The notes: generated by a model not told the origin, from the sequence alone. Shown: positions 12,401-23,748, counted from the first letter of the stretch. The stretch: DNA of 64,000 nt from Lingula anatina (GCF_001039355.2 NW_019775802.1:248001-312000); one strand, 5' to 3'. Program-made: numbers and translations.

Positions 12401-13840
12401 CATTACTTTGGTGATGATCTGACTACAGGAATTATTTTTCACTTTCATTCACTTTAAGAGATATTTTTGTTTATAGACACTATATGTGTGTGTAATTCTG
12501 CAAACATTTTGATCACTGAGTCTGTATTATGACTCTGTTGTATATATATCACCCTAATCATACCTTTATTTTATTTGGAATTTTCTGAGTGGCTTTGGTG
12601 AAAATTATTATGGTGGGTTATTTTTAAGGGGTGTATCATGTTATACAACCACTAAATTGTATTTAACATAGGCATTGAAAGAAGGAAGAGAGCCAGATTT
12701 GTCTGACTACAAAGACTTCAAGCTAAATTGTGAAAATGTCGGATTTAAAATGCTGCAAAAAATGGGTTGGAAAGAAGGGGAAGGTCTCGGTTCTGAATCT
12801 CAGGGAATAACTGCACCTGTCAACAAGTAAGTGAAAGGGTATGAATCATATGTAACATCTTGTTGATTGATTATGTGAGAGGTGTTCATAAATATAAATG
12901 GAGATAGATGGCCTGTAGATATTTAATAATTATCATAAGTTATGCTTCAGTTTGTAACACTTGAATTGCACACTAATAAATGGAATAATGAATATTTCTG
13001 CACTCTATTAAAAGTGAATAAAATGGTTGTATGATCCCTTTTGGAACTGATTCAGACGTACGCTTTTACAGGTATGACTTGATATTTTTACAAAATGATC
13101 CAACAAACATTTGACAAACTTCTCTGTATGTTTGATCAAATTTGCATAGTTTTGTCTAATTTTCCTTTTGCAGGGGCAATACCTCCCTAGATGGAAGAGG
13201 ACTTGGTATGGAGAGACCAGCAAATCTGGCCAAAGATGATGATGAGTTTGAAGCATATAGAAAGCGTATGATGCTGGCTTACAGATTTAGACCAAATCCA
13301 CTGGTAGGTATATACAGTGTCAGTGACTAGCACACCAGTAAAAGAGGTTTCATGTGCAGACACTTAGGCAGCTGAACAGACGGCAGTCTCCAGTGTCTGT
13401 CCACAGCTTCAGAAAGCCTGGCATGATGAAACAATCATTTTAAATTGGTGCTGTTTTATTGTGTATTGCAACTTTTGACCATGATAATATGAAGACCCAT
13501 TTTCCATCAAAGTTTGCATATGTTATTTCATATGTTAGGCCTTACTGCAGAGGCTCTCTTTCAGTATTGACCTTTTGGTCTCACAATTTTTTTCATCTTT
13601 TTGAGCAAACCTAAGCTGGTAATCTAAAAAAAAACTTTTACTGAAAACATTTTTGGTTGTTATCAATACAGTTTCAGTGCAGGTAGAGGTCTTCACAATC
13701 GTCAGCCTTGTTTGAGAGGGGTGTTGGTCAATGCTTGTAAGTTGTCTACCAGGTATTGAAAAATCAATATGTTTTTTTCTGTGGATTCAGCAGTTTCTTT
13801 TATTTCTTTACAGAATAACCCAAGAAGACCATATTATTGA
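6490..13840 (+). CDS. SUGP1: SUGP1 (SF4): SURP and G-patch splicing factor
   Basis: Spliceosomal SURP/G-patch protein; in human SUGP1 the G-patch recruits a DEAH helicase during branch-site recognition. Exons: 6490-6728, 7043-7179, 7676-9074, 9313-9413, 9654-9765, 9934-10043, about 10357-10566, 11425-11549, 11858-12044, 12160-12257, 12672-12826, 13174-13303, 13814-13840; about 1,010 codons. Diagnostic blocks: '[12 protein letters not shown]'; one SURP domain in exons 5-6 ('[17 protein letters not shown]', '[13 protein letters not shown]'); basic '[14 protein letters not shown]'; '[15 protein letters not shown]'; '[19 protein letters not shown]'; G-patch '[15 protein letters not shown]'; C-terminus '[15 protein letters not shown]'. 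Start ATG 6490 is chosen because the exon splices in phase to exon 2. Weak points: the exon 2 acceptor has a poor pyrimidine tract, and the exon 7 acceptor is set by phase because the nearer AG (10349) puts a stop in frame. Exon 3 is Pro/Gln-rich (see separate entry). Human SUGP1 is about 645 residues with two SURP domains; here only one is visible. Confidence 0.93.
7676..9074 (+). other. Pro/Gln-rich low-complexity exon of SUGP1
   Basis: A single 1,399-base exon encoding about 466 residues dominated by P, Q, G, S and H, including PPPP runs, 'QQQQ' and a short degenerate tandem of 10-12 residue units around 'TS.PPGF.TSAP.G' at 8440-8590. No folded domain is recognisable. Its acceptor (tttcag at 7670-7675) is inside an ATG-started frame beginning at 7663, so an alternative start there is possible, but only 7676 is in phase with the upstream exon. 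Such regions commonly mediate weak protein contacts in splicing condensates (inference). Confidence 0.85.
10804..10970. mobile_element. hAT-like MITE in a SUGP1 intron
   Basis: Termini AGGGGCGGATTTAGGGC and the inverted CTCTGGATCTGCCCCTG flank 167 bases; the 7-bp direct repeat CCCACCC lies immediately outside each end (10797-10803, 10971-10977). The CAGGGGCGGAT-like ends and 7-8 bp target duplication are typical of hAT-derived non-autonomous elements (family knowledge). An internal pair of ...GGAAGAC...GTCA motifs adds subterminal repeats. Non-coding. Confidence 0.7.
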
Positions 13841-14642
13841 AAAGACCACAAAAATATGGAAATGGTGTAACAGCTATTATTCAGCTTTTATGACTTGTGA
13901 CAACAAGGTTTCAAACTTAGCTTTAATGATCAAACATCTTAGAGGTGATTCATTTTCTTTGTTGAATTTTCATTTGGTGAAATTGAGCAATTTGTGGTAA
14001 AAAAAAAGCATGTGTGAAACTGCCAAATAAAGGTTAGTGCATGTATACCTATATCTGTATAAGAAGTAAGTTGTATGACATCTAATATCTACTGTTTGGG
14101 GGTTTGTCTTTGATATTACTCAAAGGTGTAACAACAGTCTAAATATAAGAGATCATGTAAATTTGAAGATTTTAAGGCAAAAATAAATGCAGTTATTGTA
14201 CTTTTTGTTCCTTGTAAGAATCCATGGTTTCATTTATTATTTTAAGAATATGTCTTAATGAAAAATTATAATGATTTTTCATAATACCATTAAAAGCATA
14301 GGGAGAAATTAGTGGTCCTGAATAAATGATAAAACTAGTTGATAAAACTAGTTGTAAACATATGGGTGTAAAAATCCTGCCATATAATAATTGTTATATA
14401 TTGTGTATCATTTAGAAATCTGTTAACTCCCTATCAAATTCAATACTTTTAAAAAACTCTTAAAATATGTAGACCCTTTCCTGTAAGGATTTTGAAGATA
14501 AGTACAGTGTTAAACATTTAGTAATAACTTCTGTTCATCATGTAAATTTATGTTCCTTTGAAACTGTATGTAAAAGTAATACACAATTTTATGTTTATTT
14601 TTCAGTTTGGTATTAAATGGTGTATGAAAGATGTTAAATAAA
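13841..14642 (+). promoter_or_regulatory. 3' UTR of SUGP1 with AATAAA signal
   Basis: AT-rich non-coding sequence after the SUGP1 stop. The first good poly(A) signal in a T-rich downstream context is AATAAA at 14637-14642. A perfect 13-base tandem (gataaaactagtt twice, about 14327) lies inside. The extent is inferred. Confidence 0.45.
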
Positions 14643-14875
14643 AGTGCTTTCTCTCAATTTGTATAGTTTTTGTAGACATGGGAATGAATCCACCATTTTA
14701 AAAGGGAAGACCTAAAAACATATATATATATTTTTTCAGGTTTATCTCGAGTATTTTGTTGGGTAGGGTGTAGCTACAAACCTGTCAGTGAAAAAAATTC
14801 ATACTTTAGAAAAAATGGCAGAACTTGGACTCTCAACGACACTCCTTATAATAATCTATAATAATCTTTTTTATA

Positions 14876-16295
14876 TATGGCAAGCCAAAGGGGAAATAAT
14901 TGCAGAACATGTTTATCACAGCCCAGAACCAATAAATAGTATTCAGAAATATGATTTCAATGCCAAAAATCATATCTATACACATATCAGGAAGTATTTT
15001 TATACTTCAGAAATGATTTCCTCTTCAGAAATATCCTACATCATAGATAAGAAACATTTATCATTCATAAGAACTGAAGTTCATGTTGCAGAAAAAAAAA
15101 ACAATATCAGAATATTTTAGAACATGTTGCAGAAAAAAAATCACATCAGAATATTTTTATACTTCAGAAATTATTTCCTCTTCAGAAATATCCTACATCA
15201 TAGATAAGAAACATTTATCATTCATAAGAACTGAAGTTCATGTTGCAGAAAAAAACAATCACATCAGAATTTTTAAGAACATGCCAGGAGGCCACGTGAC
15301 CAAGCGGTGACGTCATTGACATGTGACCAAGCATGGCGAACGAATTCGACGGTCTGTTGACAGAATTGCGGTATAACACTACACGACAGGGGCACGTATT
15401 TGTATTTGTATTTGATCATTCCTGGATGTAGGGCGATTGTCAATAAACTTCTGATTCTGGTAACAAACTTTTTGGCGATATCATGTCTCGCAGGCGACAA
15501 ACACGTTATCCTGACAATGAAATTGACTTTCTGATGTCGCTACCTCGGTTTGCTGGTGAAGCTGGGCTCCGTATCTCGAAAGGTTCGCTATGTTGCGCAC
15601 GTGCGTTAGTGTCTCGATTCCATAACAGATTCTATTTCGAGATACGGGGCCATGGAATCGAGACCCACTTGCACTTCACTACTACTTCTTCACTTCTTGA
15701 CTTGACTTCTAGATGTTACTTCTTTTAAGCTTAGACTTCGTAGCTGACTTCCTAACCTTCTCGTTCGGATCAGTTGGACACTATCGGGTTCTCTGGTAAT
15801 CGAAGTTGTAATTAAAACATTGATGATTGTTGAGGAATAGATACCGAAAGCAAACTGAACTTCTCTTTGTTCTTTATTATTATTATTCACTTTTCTCAAG
15901 ACCGTGCACCCAACATTCGCACGGCCGAATCGGGAGTCTTACGCGTAAAGCTCTAAGAGATGGACTTTACAACATGTCAATGACGTTACCGGCTTGGTCA
16001 CGTGGTCTCCTGGCAAAATTCTGATGTGATTTTTTTTCTGCAACATGTTATAAAATATTCTGATATTATGTTTTTTTTTCTGCAACATGAACTTCCGTTC
16101 TTATGAATGATAAATGTTTCTTATCTATGATGTAGGATATTTCTGAAGAGGAAATCATTTCTGAAGTATAAATTTACTTCCTGATATGTGTATAGATATG
16201 ATTTTTGGCATTGAAATCATATTTCTGAATACTATTTATTGGTTCTGGGCTGTGATAAACATGTTCTGCAATTATTTCCCCTTTGGCTTGCCATA
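14876..16295. mobile_element. Foldback element with 320-450 bp inverted arms
   Basis: The left arm (14876-15326) and right arm (15972-16295) are nearly identical inverted copies, starting TATGGCAAGCCAAAGGGG and ending near GCCAGGAGGCCACGTGACC. The left arm is longer because a block of about 110 bases (TATACTTCAGAAATGATTTC... to ...TTCATGTTGCAG) is tandemly repeated (14989-15090 and 15150-15250). The spacer of about 645 bases is GC-richer and CpG-richer than the arms and contains interleaved inverted repeats. No transposase is visible. ORFs inside look like chance frames. It is consistent with a foldback-type or large MITE element; the class is not assigned. Confidence 0.8.
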
Positions 16296-16606
16296 GTTAT
16301 AATAAAAATATATAAATGTGCCTGTCCTGTGTTCTGTGTGGACATAAAGATATCACAAGCGACACTCAACCCACTTATGCCAGTTCTACGCACTTCTGTC
16401 CATTTGAAGCAAAATACTATCGATGTTGTATTAACTTCTGAAAGGGGATTCCCCAGTTGTGAGGAAATATGTGCTTTCGCACGCATCTGACATCTGCATG
16501 ATATGTGTCTGAAAATATACGAATGTAAACAGGTCGATTAAGCCCCAGGTGGATATATTACAGCTCACACAGGTACAGTAAATTTTTGATGACTGATGTA
16601 ACTAAA

Positions 16607-17509
16607 GGGGGCGTCTCGATAGTCCGAAGGTTCATTGGTCCGAAGGTTCATTGGTCCGAAAATTCGTAAATTTTTCATCAGATTTTCAACAAAAAGGTTC
16701 ATTGGTCCGAAGGTTCATTAGTCCGAAAATTAAAGGTCCATTGGTCCGAAGGTTCATTAGTCCGAAGGTTCGATAGTCCGAAGGTTCATTAGTCCGAAGG
16801 TTCGATAGTCCGAAACATTTTAAGATGTTCTTCGATTTTAAGAATTATAATTACAAACGGAATCTAAGGGTGCGTTCCCAACGAAACTATCATTCTACGT
16901 AGATTGATCCAACTCCATTAGGATTCTCACTGTATGCAATCAGATTAGCAATCCTGGAGCTGCTAGGGGGTGATTAACTTTCGTGTGAACTCAGCTTCTA
17001 GAATCTTTATCATTTCGTTTTGAGTGCGACCGAAACGCACGTGAAAATTATCCATATAGGTCGTATTGTTTCCGTGAACTACTCTTTACAATGTGGGGAA
17101 GTTTGGGGATATGCAATGGCTACCCTTTCNNNNNNNNNNNNNNNNNNNNNNNNNNNNNNNNNNNNNNNNNNNNNNNNNNNNNNNNNNNNNNNNNNNNNNN
17201 NNNNNNNNNNNNNNNNNNNNNNNNNNNNNNNNNNNNNNNNNNNNNNNNNNNNNNNNNNNNNNNNNNNNNNNNNNNNNNNNNNNNNNNNNNNNNNNNNNNN
17301 NNNNNNNNNNNNNNNNNNNNNNNNNNNNNNNNNNNNNNNNNNNNNNNNNNNNNNNNNNNNNNNNNNNNNNNNNNNNNNNNNNNNNNNNNNNNNNNNNNNN
17401 NNNNNNNNNNNNNNNNNNNNNNNNNNNNNNNNNNNNNNNNNNCCTTCAATGCACATTCGGACCATTGAACCTTCGGACTAATGAACCTTCGGACTATCGC
17501 TACGGCCCC
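16607..17509. mobile_element. 8-bp-TSD element with 'gtccgaaggttc' arrays, spanning the gap
   Basis: The 8-bp direct repeat TAACTAAA lies immediately outside both ends (16599-16606, 17510-17517). Ends are GGGGGCGTCTCGATAGTCCGAAGG and, inverted, GGGGCCGTAGCGATAGTCCGAAGG. Subterminal DNA is an irregular tandem array of TTCATTGGTCCGAAGG / TTCGATAGTCCGAAGG units (16618-16815; two units at 17455-17498). The interior holds the 313-N gap. An 8-bp target duplication is characteristic of the hAT superfamily (family knowledge), but the transposase is not seen and may be absent or hidden in the gap. Confidence 0.75.
17130..17442. other. Assembly gap (313 N)
   Basis: A run of 313 N. It sits inside the inverted-repeat element at 16607-17509, whose repeat arrays plausibly broke the assembly. 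Predicted frames through it are meaningless. Confidence 0.99.
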
Positions 17510-17517
17510 TAACTAAA

Positions 17518-20500
17518 AGGCTGAGATATACTTTCAATATCGTAAGACCTGGATCTACCACACAAAAGAGTGTGATCCAACGGGAAGACAGACCACCGAA
17601 AGTGAAACTACCCGGTATAATCGAATCATTCTGCTACGATCGAACTAGTATGTTGCATTAAAAAAACAGATAGTTCTCCAAACTTAAAGCAGGTGTGGTA
17701 CAGTTTCTCAAAAGATATACGGATATTTTAAGTTCATGTTGACATGTAAATTATTTTGTGTCCTTTGCATGTCGATCGTTGGCGGGGGAGTGCGTATAGT
17801 CGTATAGTAGGTTTTTTATGTCCGTAGGTCAATTGAAAGATATTCATTACAACGAAGTGTTTCTGATATTCTCCGACGGTCATTAGCAGGTGTTAACTTT
17901 TTTAGGAAGGTTCTGGTTGTCGTTTAGTGCGTCCTCAACATATGTTCAAACGATTAAGTTTTTGTATCCAATACCGAAACTGAAGTTACGGGCTAGTTTT
18001 ATTAACCTATTTTACCAACATGCCCCCATTTAGGGACAAATGCCTACAAAAGAAAGGGTGAGAGGAATGGAACCGAAAGAAAAGTCGCAACAGCACAGAC
18101 AAGACAGAGAACATAACCTTCTTGACAGAGGTAAGACATAATTAAAATTTATAGTTTTACTTTAAACTTGCAAGTTTTAACATGTTCTTTAGTCCATCAG
18201 TATTAACGCAAAACCAGTGCTACATGTACGTTAAAATGAAGTGTGTCTCAATATTTAACTTAAATCATTTAATCGGATCAAAGCCCTTCAAGTTATCTTG
18301 AACTAAGGTTAACTTTACTTGGTAAAACAATGGAGTTGTACACAGGTCAAACCTTATCATTGATCACACTCAAACCAAATATACCCAATATATGAGGTCA
18401 CGGGCATGCTCTTTAAAATATTTAGTGCACAGATTACAAACTATGCTTGATTATTTTAGGGTCCCACATCATAGTTTCACTTGGAACCTTTACTCACTTT
18501 GAAAACTCAATCATCACTGGTTTTGTTCTGTTATTTTTCTCCTACAGGTACAACGTAAAAAAATTTGATAATCTTCTATACAGAGCAGTTAATTTTTAAA
18601 CGACTTTAATTTGCTTGACACTGAATATTATAAAATGGGGAGTTGAATAAACCCTACTAACAGTAAAATAAGCATTAAATAAACTCTTTTCCATATGTGG
18701 TTCAATTATTGTATCAGAAATGTCAACCTGTAATAGAATCACACTATATTTTCAGTCAGGAACAGAGAACCCTGTTTCCTGTTCACCAAGTACTTGGGCA
18801 AGATAAAACTGTCTGTCAGTTTTCCTGGGAAACATGTGAAACGTAGTATTAGCCATGACTCAAAGCCCCTTGAGTTACAGCTTAAATATTTATAAAAACA
18901 TCCTCACGTCAAATAGAGTGTATAATTTACTGTGACTTAATCACTACAAAATATATTGGAACGCAATATCGAAATTAAAATTATACGGCCCGGAACATAC
19001 GTTACACAATGTATAAATATGGTGAACATTTAATGTATGTAAAATTGAGACAGTCGTGGATTGTTGTTCTAAGCACGTATATGTTTAAAAAAAAAAACTG
19101 AATACAACTTAGCATTCTTTCAATTCAGTTTTTTGATACTTCACCATGTGAAATGCACTTCTATATTTTGTTTGGGTGATCAACGTTTGTACACTTGACA
19201 TACCGTCTTTTATTTTAGTTTCGATTAAAAATAAGTAATATGTGTCACCACTGATAACGTGGGTATTACCGCAGTTTTTTTTCACGTGACATGCAAGTGA
19301 CGCCGTAATCGGCCCACAGCGTTGGCTTGCCAGCGACGCGTTTGTTGTAGCTTAAGCTCGTTGTTGGTCCGACGACTTCTTGTTCTCTAGGGTTTTATCT
19401 CCAGATCATTGCAACAATGCAGGCAATGCTGTAAACAAACAGACAGATTGATTAAATAAGTACTATTTCATATTTTATGATAAGGCCTACATGCATAAAC
19501 ACCTTTGGAGAGGATCACAGAACAAAACGCAAGTACCTTGCATAAAATCATCAACATTTTATCATTTTATTGCCCTTCAAGTAGCTTTTTGGCTGGTGGC
19601 ATTCATTAGATTGCTTAAGCTAAAGACAGTTTTTGTAGTTATCGATGTATTTAAAGCCCATTTACACAAGTGAATGACGTTCACAGGCTATTGTCGCATC
19701 ACAATATTTGCAATACGAAGTGAGTAAAGCAAGTTTGTTTTGCACACCGCGCGCATCTAGGAGAGATAGCGCCACTATTATCTGTAGAAATCAAAAATGC
19801 CCCACCCCTCTAAATCTGGGAGATATTGGCAGAAATCATCTGAAGTTTTCACAAGTGACAACTGTGAGCCCGCATAGTGCCTGTTTTGTAAATTGATTTA
19901 ATCAAGGATGGCACGGAGATGACTATCAATCGACTGACAAAAGATAAAGCACAGGGATAATTGTTTAATCGCTGTTTCTGTTAAAACCTATCAACAGGTG
20001 ACTTATAAATTAATTTCCAAAGTTGCCAAAAATGTTATCACAAGTACCGTGCGTGATATTGATCACAAGATCGACAGTCAGTTGGCAATAGGCCAGGCTT
20101 ACTAAGAATTGGGTTTGTCAGCAGCTCCGATTAAGTAGAATTACCGCCCTATGGAAATAAATATACTTGAACAATTCCCGTGGATGCAGAACTGTTAGCC
20201 AGAACGCTCTCACTCCCCACCTGCACACCAGGCATGACTTCAGTGAATGGTATTGATGGATGCTGAGACCTGAAATATAGACAACGTATCTCGGGTGACT
20301 ATTTTGTGTATAGGGATTGTATTTGGAACTATTTCTTGTTTCCATTTATTTTTCAGTGGGTAATTTTCAGTTTCGTTTCACAAAACCTACATAGTTATAA
20401 ATTGCATATTTGTAATTACAGGCAATTGTTTTCAAGAGAATATGATATAAATCTTCTCTAAACAATGTTTTCAAGTGTGTAACTTTTACAGGGTTGGATA

Positions 20501-22060
20501 CGTTAGGATATTTTCTTATCTGCTTATACATGTATAGTGAGGAAATGAACATTGTCATGTTATGAGATAATGCTTTCACTTCTGTAATACATTTTGGGGA
20601 ATTTGTCAATTTGAGCTGACGATGTAACAGCAGATTATTGGGTGAAATTGTAACATCGATTTCAAACAGATCTCCCTCACCCTATAAACATGCCTATCTA
20701 ATCACAAAAAATTAAGTAGAATAATGATTATTATACAAAAAAAAAAATGGGAAAAGATTTTTTATTTTTGTTGCAGGACCGTTGTATATAATTTGTATAC
20801 AGTTAACAAGGCAGCAAAGCTGTCAAATGCAAAGACAAAAAAGCAAAAGATAATAATGCACAAAATAGGATACTGTCAATTCTGATGCAATAAGACATTA
20901 TGCTTAACTGCATTTGGTCAATATCAATTTTTAATTATGCACAACAGGTAATACTGATGAAAGTAAAGTATAAGGCTTCAGGCCCATGAGAGTTTAAGTT
21001 TAGACTTGGAAAATGCCAGAATGAGAAAAATGAAAATTTCATTAAAATTGCATTAATTCAATAAAAAATGATAATCCTGATTCCAACAGAGCTTGTTTTC
21101 TAATTTGAGCTGTATGTCAACCCTAAAAATTATTCTTGTAAGTCAAAAAATTATAAGTAACACGGTTTTCTTTTAATAACGTTTGTGGTGGTAGTGCACT
21201 AAGTAGGTTTTTGTCAATTTTGATGCAATATTACATAATGATTAACTGTAAAATTACCACCAATTTTTAATTATCTAATATTAATAACATGAACCTTTAT
21301 AAAATTTGATTACCACCGAGCTTCATGCCACCTAACCCTACACCGCCATTCCATGAAAAAGGGTACAATTCCAAAACGAGAAATGCAGAAATATGCAAAA
21401 CTGGGAAACTTTTTATATTATTTTCATGAAGGGGTATTCAGAGAGTAGTAGGAGAATTTTAACCTACACCATTACTGTATTTAAAGACATATGCACGTGT
21501 AAACACGATACCCTATTTTTTTCGTTACGGAGGTTAGGTAACATCTAAATTAGGTTATATTTCAATCATGCCAAAGGTCACAGGTGCCATATTTGATTCA
21601 ATTATTAAGATTTTGTATGTATTCAAAAAATTATTAACAATTTAAGATTTCTCTTTAATTATAGAAAATGCGGTGCTAACACAATTGGTAATAAGTCAAA
21701 CGTTTTCTATAAATACAAAGCCTGAGATATTCCAATTTAAATATTTTAGGAATCATTGGGGACAGACATATTTTTATATCATACTATTTGTTTATTAACA
21801 AAGTGCTCTCAATCTGTTTTGATATGAGCATAGATCAATCAGCACAAACATATCCAATGTTCAAATGAAAAATGAGTCATTTCGTAACGGAGGTTAGGTC
21901 AATAGCGACCATATTTGTTTTGATATTTTTTAGCTATATAAAATGCATATAAAGTCAATTTTTGCCACAAAAGCCAACCGAATGCCAGCATATAGTTTCA
22001 AGTAGTATAACTAAGAGAATTACCAAAATGGGGCAGAAAAGAGCGCTGAAGTTAGTGTGT
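17518..22060. other. Intergenic region, no gene recognised
   Basis: 4.5 kb with no convincing coding exon on either strand. It contains the diverged 'gacagaggtaa' repeat tail (18085-18135), a small GC/CpG-rich patch at 19260-19410 (CACGTGAC, GCGACGCG) that could be a promoter or non-coding first exon for the helicase gene but has no supporting ORF, copies of a dispersed AT-rich repeat (20860-21270), and a pair of 'cgtwacggaggttaggt' motifs at about 21530 and 21886. Everything else is AT-rich sequence in which I see nothing. Confidence 0.6.
20860..21270. repeat. Dispersed AT-rich repeat with 'ttttgatgcaatattacataatg'
   Basis: The motif GTCAATTTTGATGCAATA followed by ttacataatg occurs at about 21216, with a diverged copy at 20876, and recurs in helicase introns at about 39410 and 43966. 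There the flanking 200 bases also align loosely ('ataagtaacatggttttc', 'caccaatttttatta'). Ends and class were not determined. Non-coding. Confidence 0.55.
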
Positions 22061-22528
22061 AGTTTCTAGTTTCCAGTTTCGTTTTTCAAAAACGAGCCTG
22101 CCGACTAGAAACCAGTTTCGTTTTTCAAAAACGATTCTGGCAACCAGACACTAATGTCGTTTTTCAAAAACGATTCTGGCAACCAGAAACTAATGTTGTT
22201 TTTTAAAAACGATTCTGAGAAGCCAGAATGTTTTTCAATAAAATTAAAAATTATACCTCAAACTACAAATGGAGACCCTGCGGACTCTTCCCCCTCCTCA
22301 CTCTCATCTGCCCACCCCCAACTCCACCTAAACACCCTACACGGCTTTCGCTGTGAAGGTTACGTAGTCGATCGCGGTACACGATAATCGCCGGTTGCCT
22401 CTCCCTCCGTCCACCCCTGTTTCTCTCAGCAAAAACTATTCTGGCTTCTCAAAATCGTTTTTGAAAAACGACACTAGTTTCTGGTTGCCAGGTTCATTTT
22501 TGAAAAACGAAACTGGAAACTAGAAACC
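22061..22528. mobile_element. Inverted-repeat element built from 55-base palindromic units
   Basis: The left arm (22061-22235) has four tandem units of about 55 bases, each holding the near-palindrome CGTTTTTCAAAAACG plus CTGGCAACCAGAAACTA. The right arm (22436-22527) carries two inverted units ending GGAAACTAGAAACCAG. The central 180 bases are C-rich with CpG (22260-22430). There is no ORF of interest. Looks like a non-autonomous TIR element with subterminal array growth. Confidence 0.7.
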
Positions 22529-22545
22529 AGGGCCCGGTTGCACCA
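22528..22545. repeat. Orphan GGGCCCGGTTGCACCA terminus followed by single N
   Basis: This 16-base string is identical to the terminal inverted repeat of the element at 25536-27216. It directly abuts the right end of the previous element and is cut off by one N at 22545, so it may be the stub of another copy lost at an assembly join. Confidence 0.5.
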
Positions 22546-23466
22546 NTAGTGTACATTTGGTTTGTTAATTTTAAGGCAATTTAAAATAAACATTAAATTG
22601 CAATATTCTGAGTTGTGACTGAAAAACTTACCATTGCCTCAGAGTTGCTGGCTCGATCAGAAACAGGAGTCTAAGGAGGCAGATCACTCTTCTCGGCTTC
22701 ATCAGTAACCTTCTTACGTAGTTGTGGGTTCACTCCATAAAGACTTGTCCTCTGAAGTGGTTGTCCTGAGGAATTGAAAATGAGATTTGATATTTTTTCT
22801 AGAAAAATTTACAATTTCCATCCCATTTCCAATGAAAATAAAAACTTGATTTTATATTGTCAACCATTATTGAAAAAAAAAACTAAATTAAAAAACAATA
22901 ATAGAAAACATGACTCAGACCTTAAATATACGTAATACATCATACCCTGTAGAAATTTCAATAAAAAGTTTTTTTCTAGTCTTTTAATTCTTCATAATTG
23001 AGCTTGTTAATAACGATTTAAGTGAAAAAAAAAATGATGAAATCACACCACACATGTTTTTGCCTAACTATCAGAGGCCAGTGATTTCCAGTTTAATGGA
23101 TGTAAAGTAGAATAACAATTACTTGACGATCGCCGTGTCAGTGTATAATATTATCTAAAGAAAACTATACAGAAGTCTCATCTCAGATGCTATGTGTCAA
23201 ATAATCTATCAGCCATCATATCTGTATTTCAACCGAGCTTGATCAAATAGTTAGGGAACTTTGTGATAACTGCATTCAGTTAGGCAAGATCGTAGTGTAG
23301 GACTGAATGAAGAGCGAGGTTACAACATTTATCAATCAAAAAAATACACAACAGATACACAAATATTGGAGATAAAAATATTAGCTGTTGAATGAAGAAA
23401 AAATCACATCATTATTATACACAACAGAGAATTGAATGAGCAGAATAAAAGTGCCATAGACTTGTT
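22546..23466. other. Intergenic, one possible minus-strand exon
   Basis: Mostly AT-rich. On the minus strand, 22768 to 22672 can be read as a terminal exon (acceptor ...ttcctcag; frame 'GQPLQRTSLYGVNPQLRKKV' then a stop soon after). Its phase does not match the donor of the zinc-finger ORF upstream of it on that strand, so I do not join them. Otherwise nothing recognised. Confidence 0.25.
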
Positions 23467-23748
23467 TTACTTATCTCCAATCGTGGTATTTCCTTGAAGA
23501 CCTTTCTTTGCCGTTGCCTGTTTCGCTGTTTCCATGTGGCTGAAGATTGAAGATTTGCCTTTTTTTACGTAGTAGATTTTGCAATCGCACACGGTACAGT
23601 AAGCCACCCCCTCCACCGCAATTTTGCAAATGTGGTCGCCAAGTCTTTCATCTCCTACCAAAGTGTCTGGCCATTTTCCCCAACTCCACGAATTCTTGAC
23701 ATTTTCGGTAAAAGGATCACCGCGTTTGACGACAATATGGCTTGCCAT
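23467..23748 (-). CDS. Orphan zinc-finger ORF, probably transposon-derived
   Basis: Minus strand. A longer open frame runs 23973-23467, but the start at 23748 (MASHIVVKRGDPF) gives the coherent protein-like part of 93 residues. It contains 'YCTVCDCKIYYVKKGKSSIF' and a following 'SHMETAKQ', a C-x2-C...H spacing like the BED-type or hAT-associated zinc fingers that begin many domesticated or decayed transposases. The frame ends at a possible donor (GATAA|GTAAAA). No downstream transposase or dimerisation region is found on this strand within several kb. It sits in repeat-rich DNA. It is either an isolated first exon or a relic; function unknown. Confidence 0.4.
   Translation of the reverse strand: MASHIVVKRGDPFTENVKNSWSWGKWPDTLVGDERLGDHICKIAVEGVAYCTVCDCKIYYVKKGKSSIFSHMETAKQATAKKGLQGNTTIGDK

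Noticed and set aside
15483-15728. 81-codon ORF in the foldback spacer (MSRRRQTRYP...)
   Set aside because: It is composed largely of the interleaved inverted repeats; low coding plausibility and no related protein recognised.
16618-16815. Possible CRISPR-like or satellite array of 'gtccgaaggttc' units
   Set aside because: Units are contiguous and irregular with no unique spacers, and they form the subterminal part of a TSD-flanked transposon in an animal genome.
17020-17512. ORFs running through the N gap
   Set aside because: Open only because N codons are not stops.
20118-20609. Minus-strand ORFs of 75-80 codons
   Set aside because: No splice context, domain or codon pattern; treated as chance frames in intergenic DNA.
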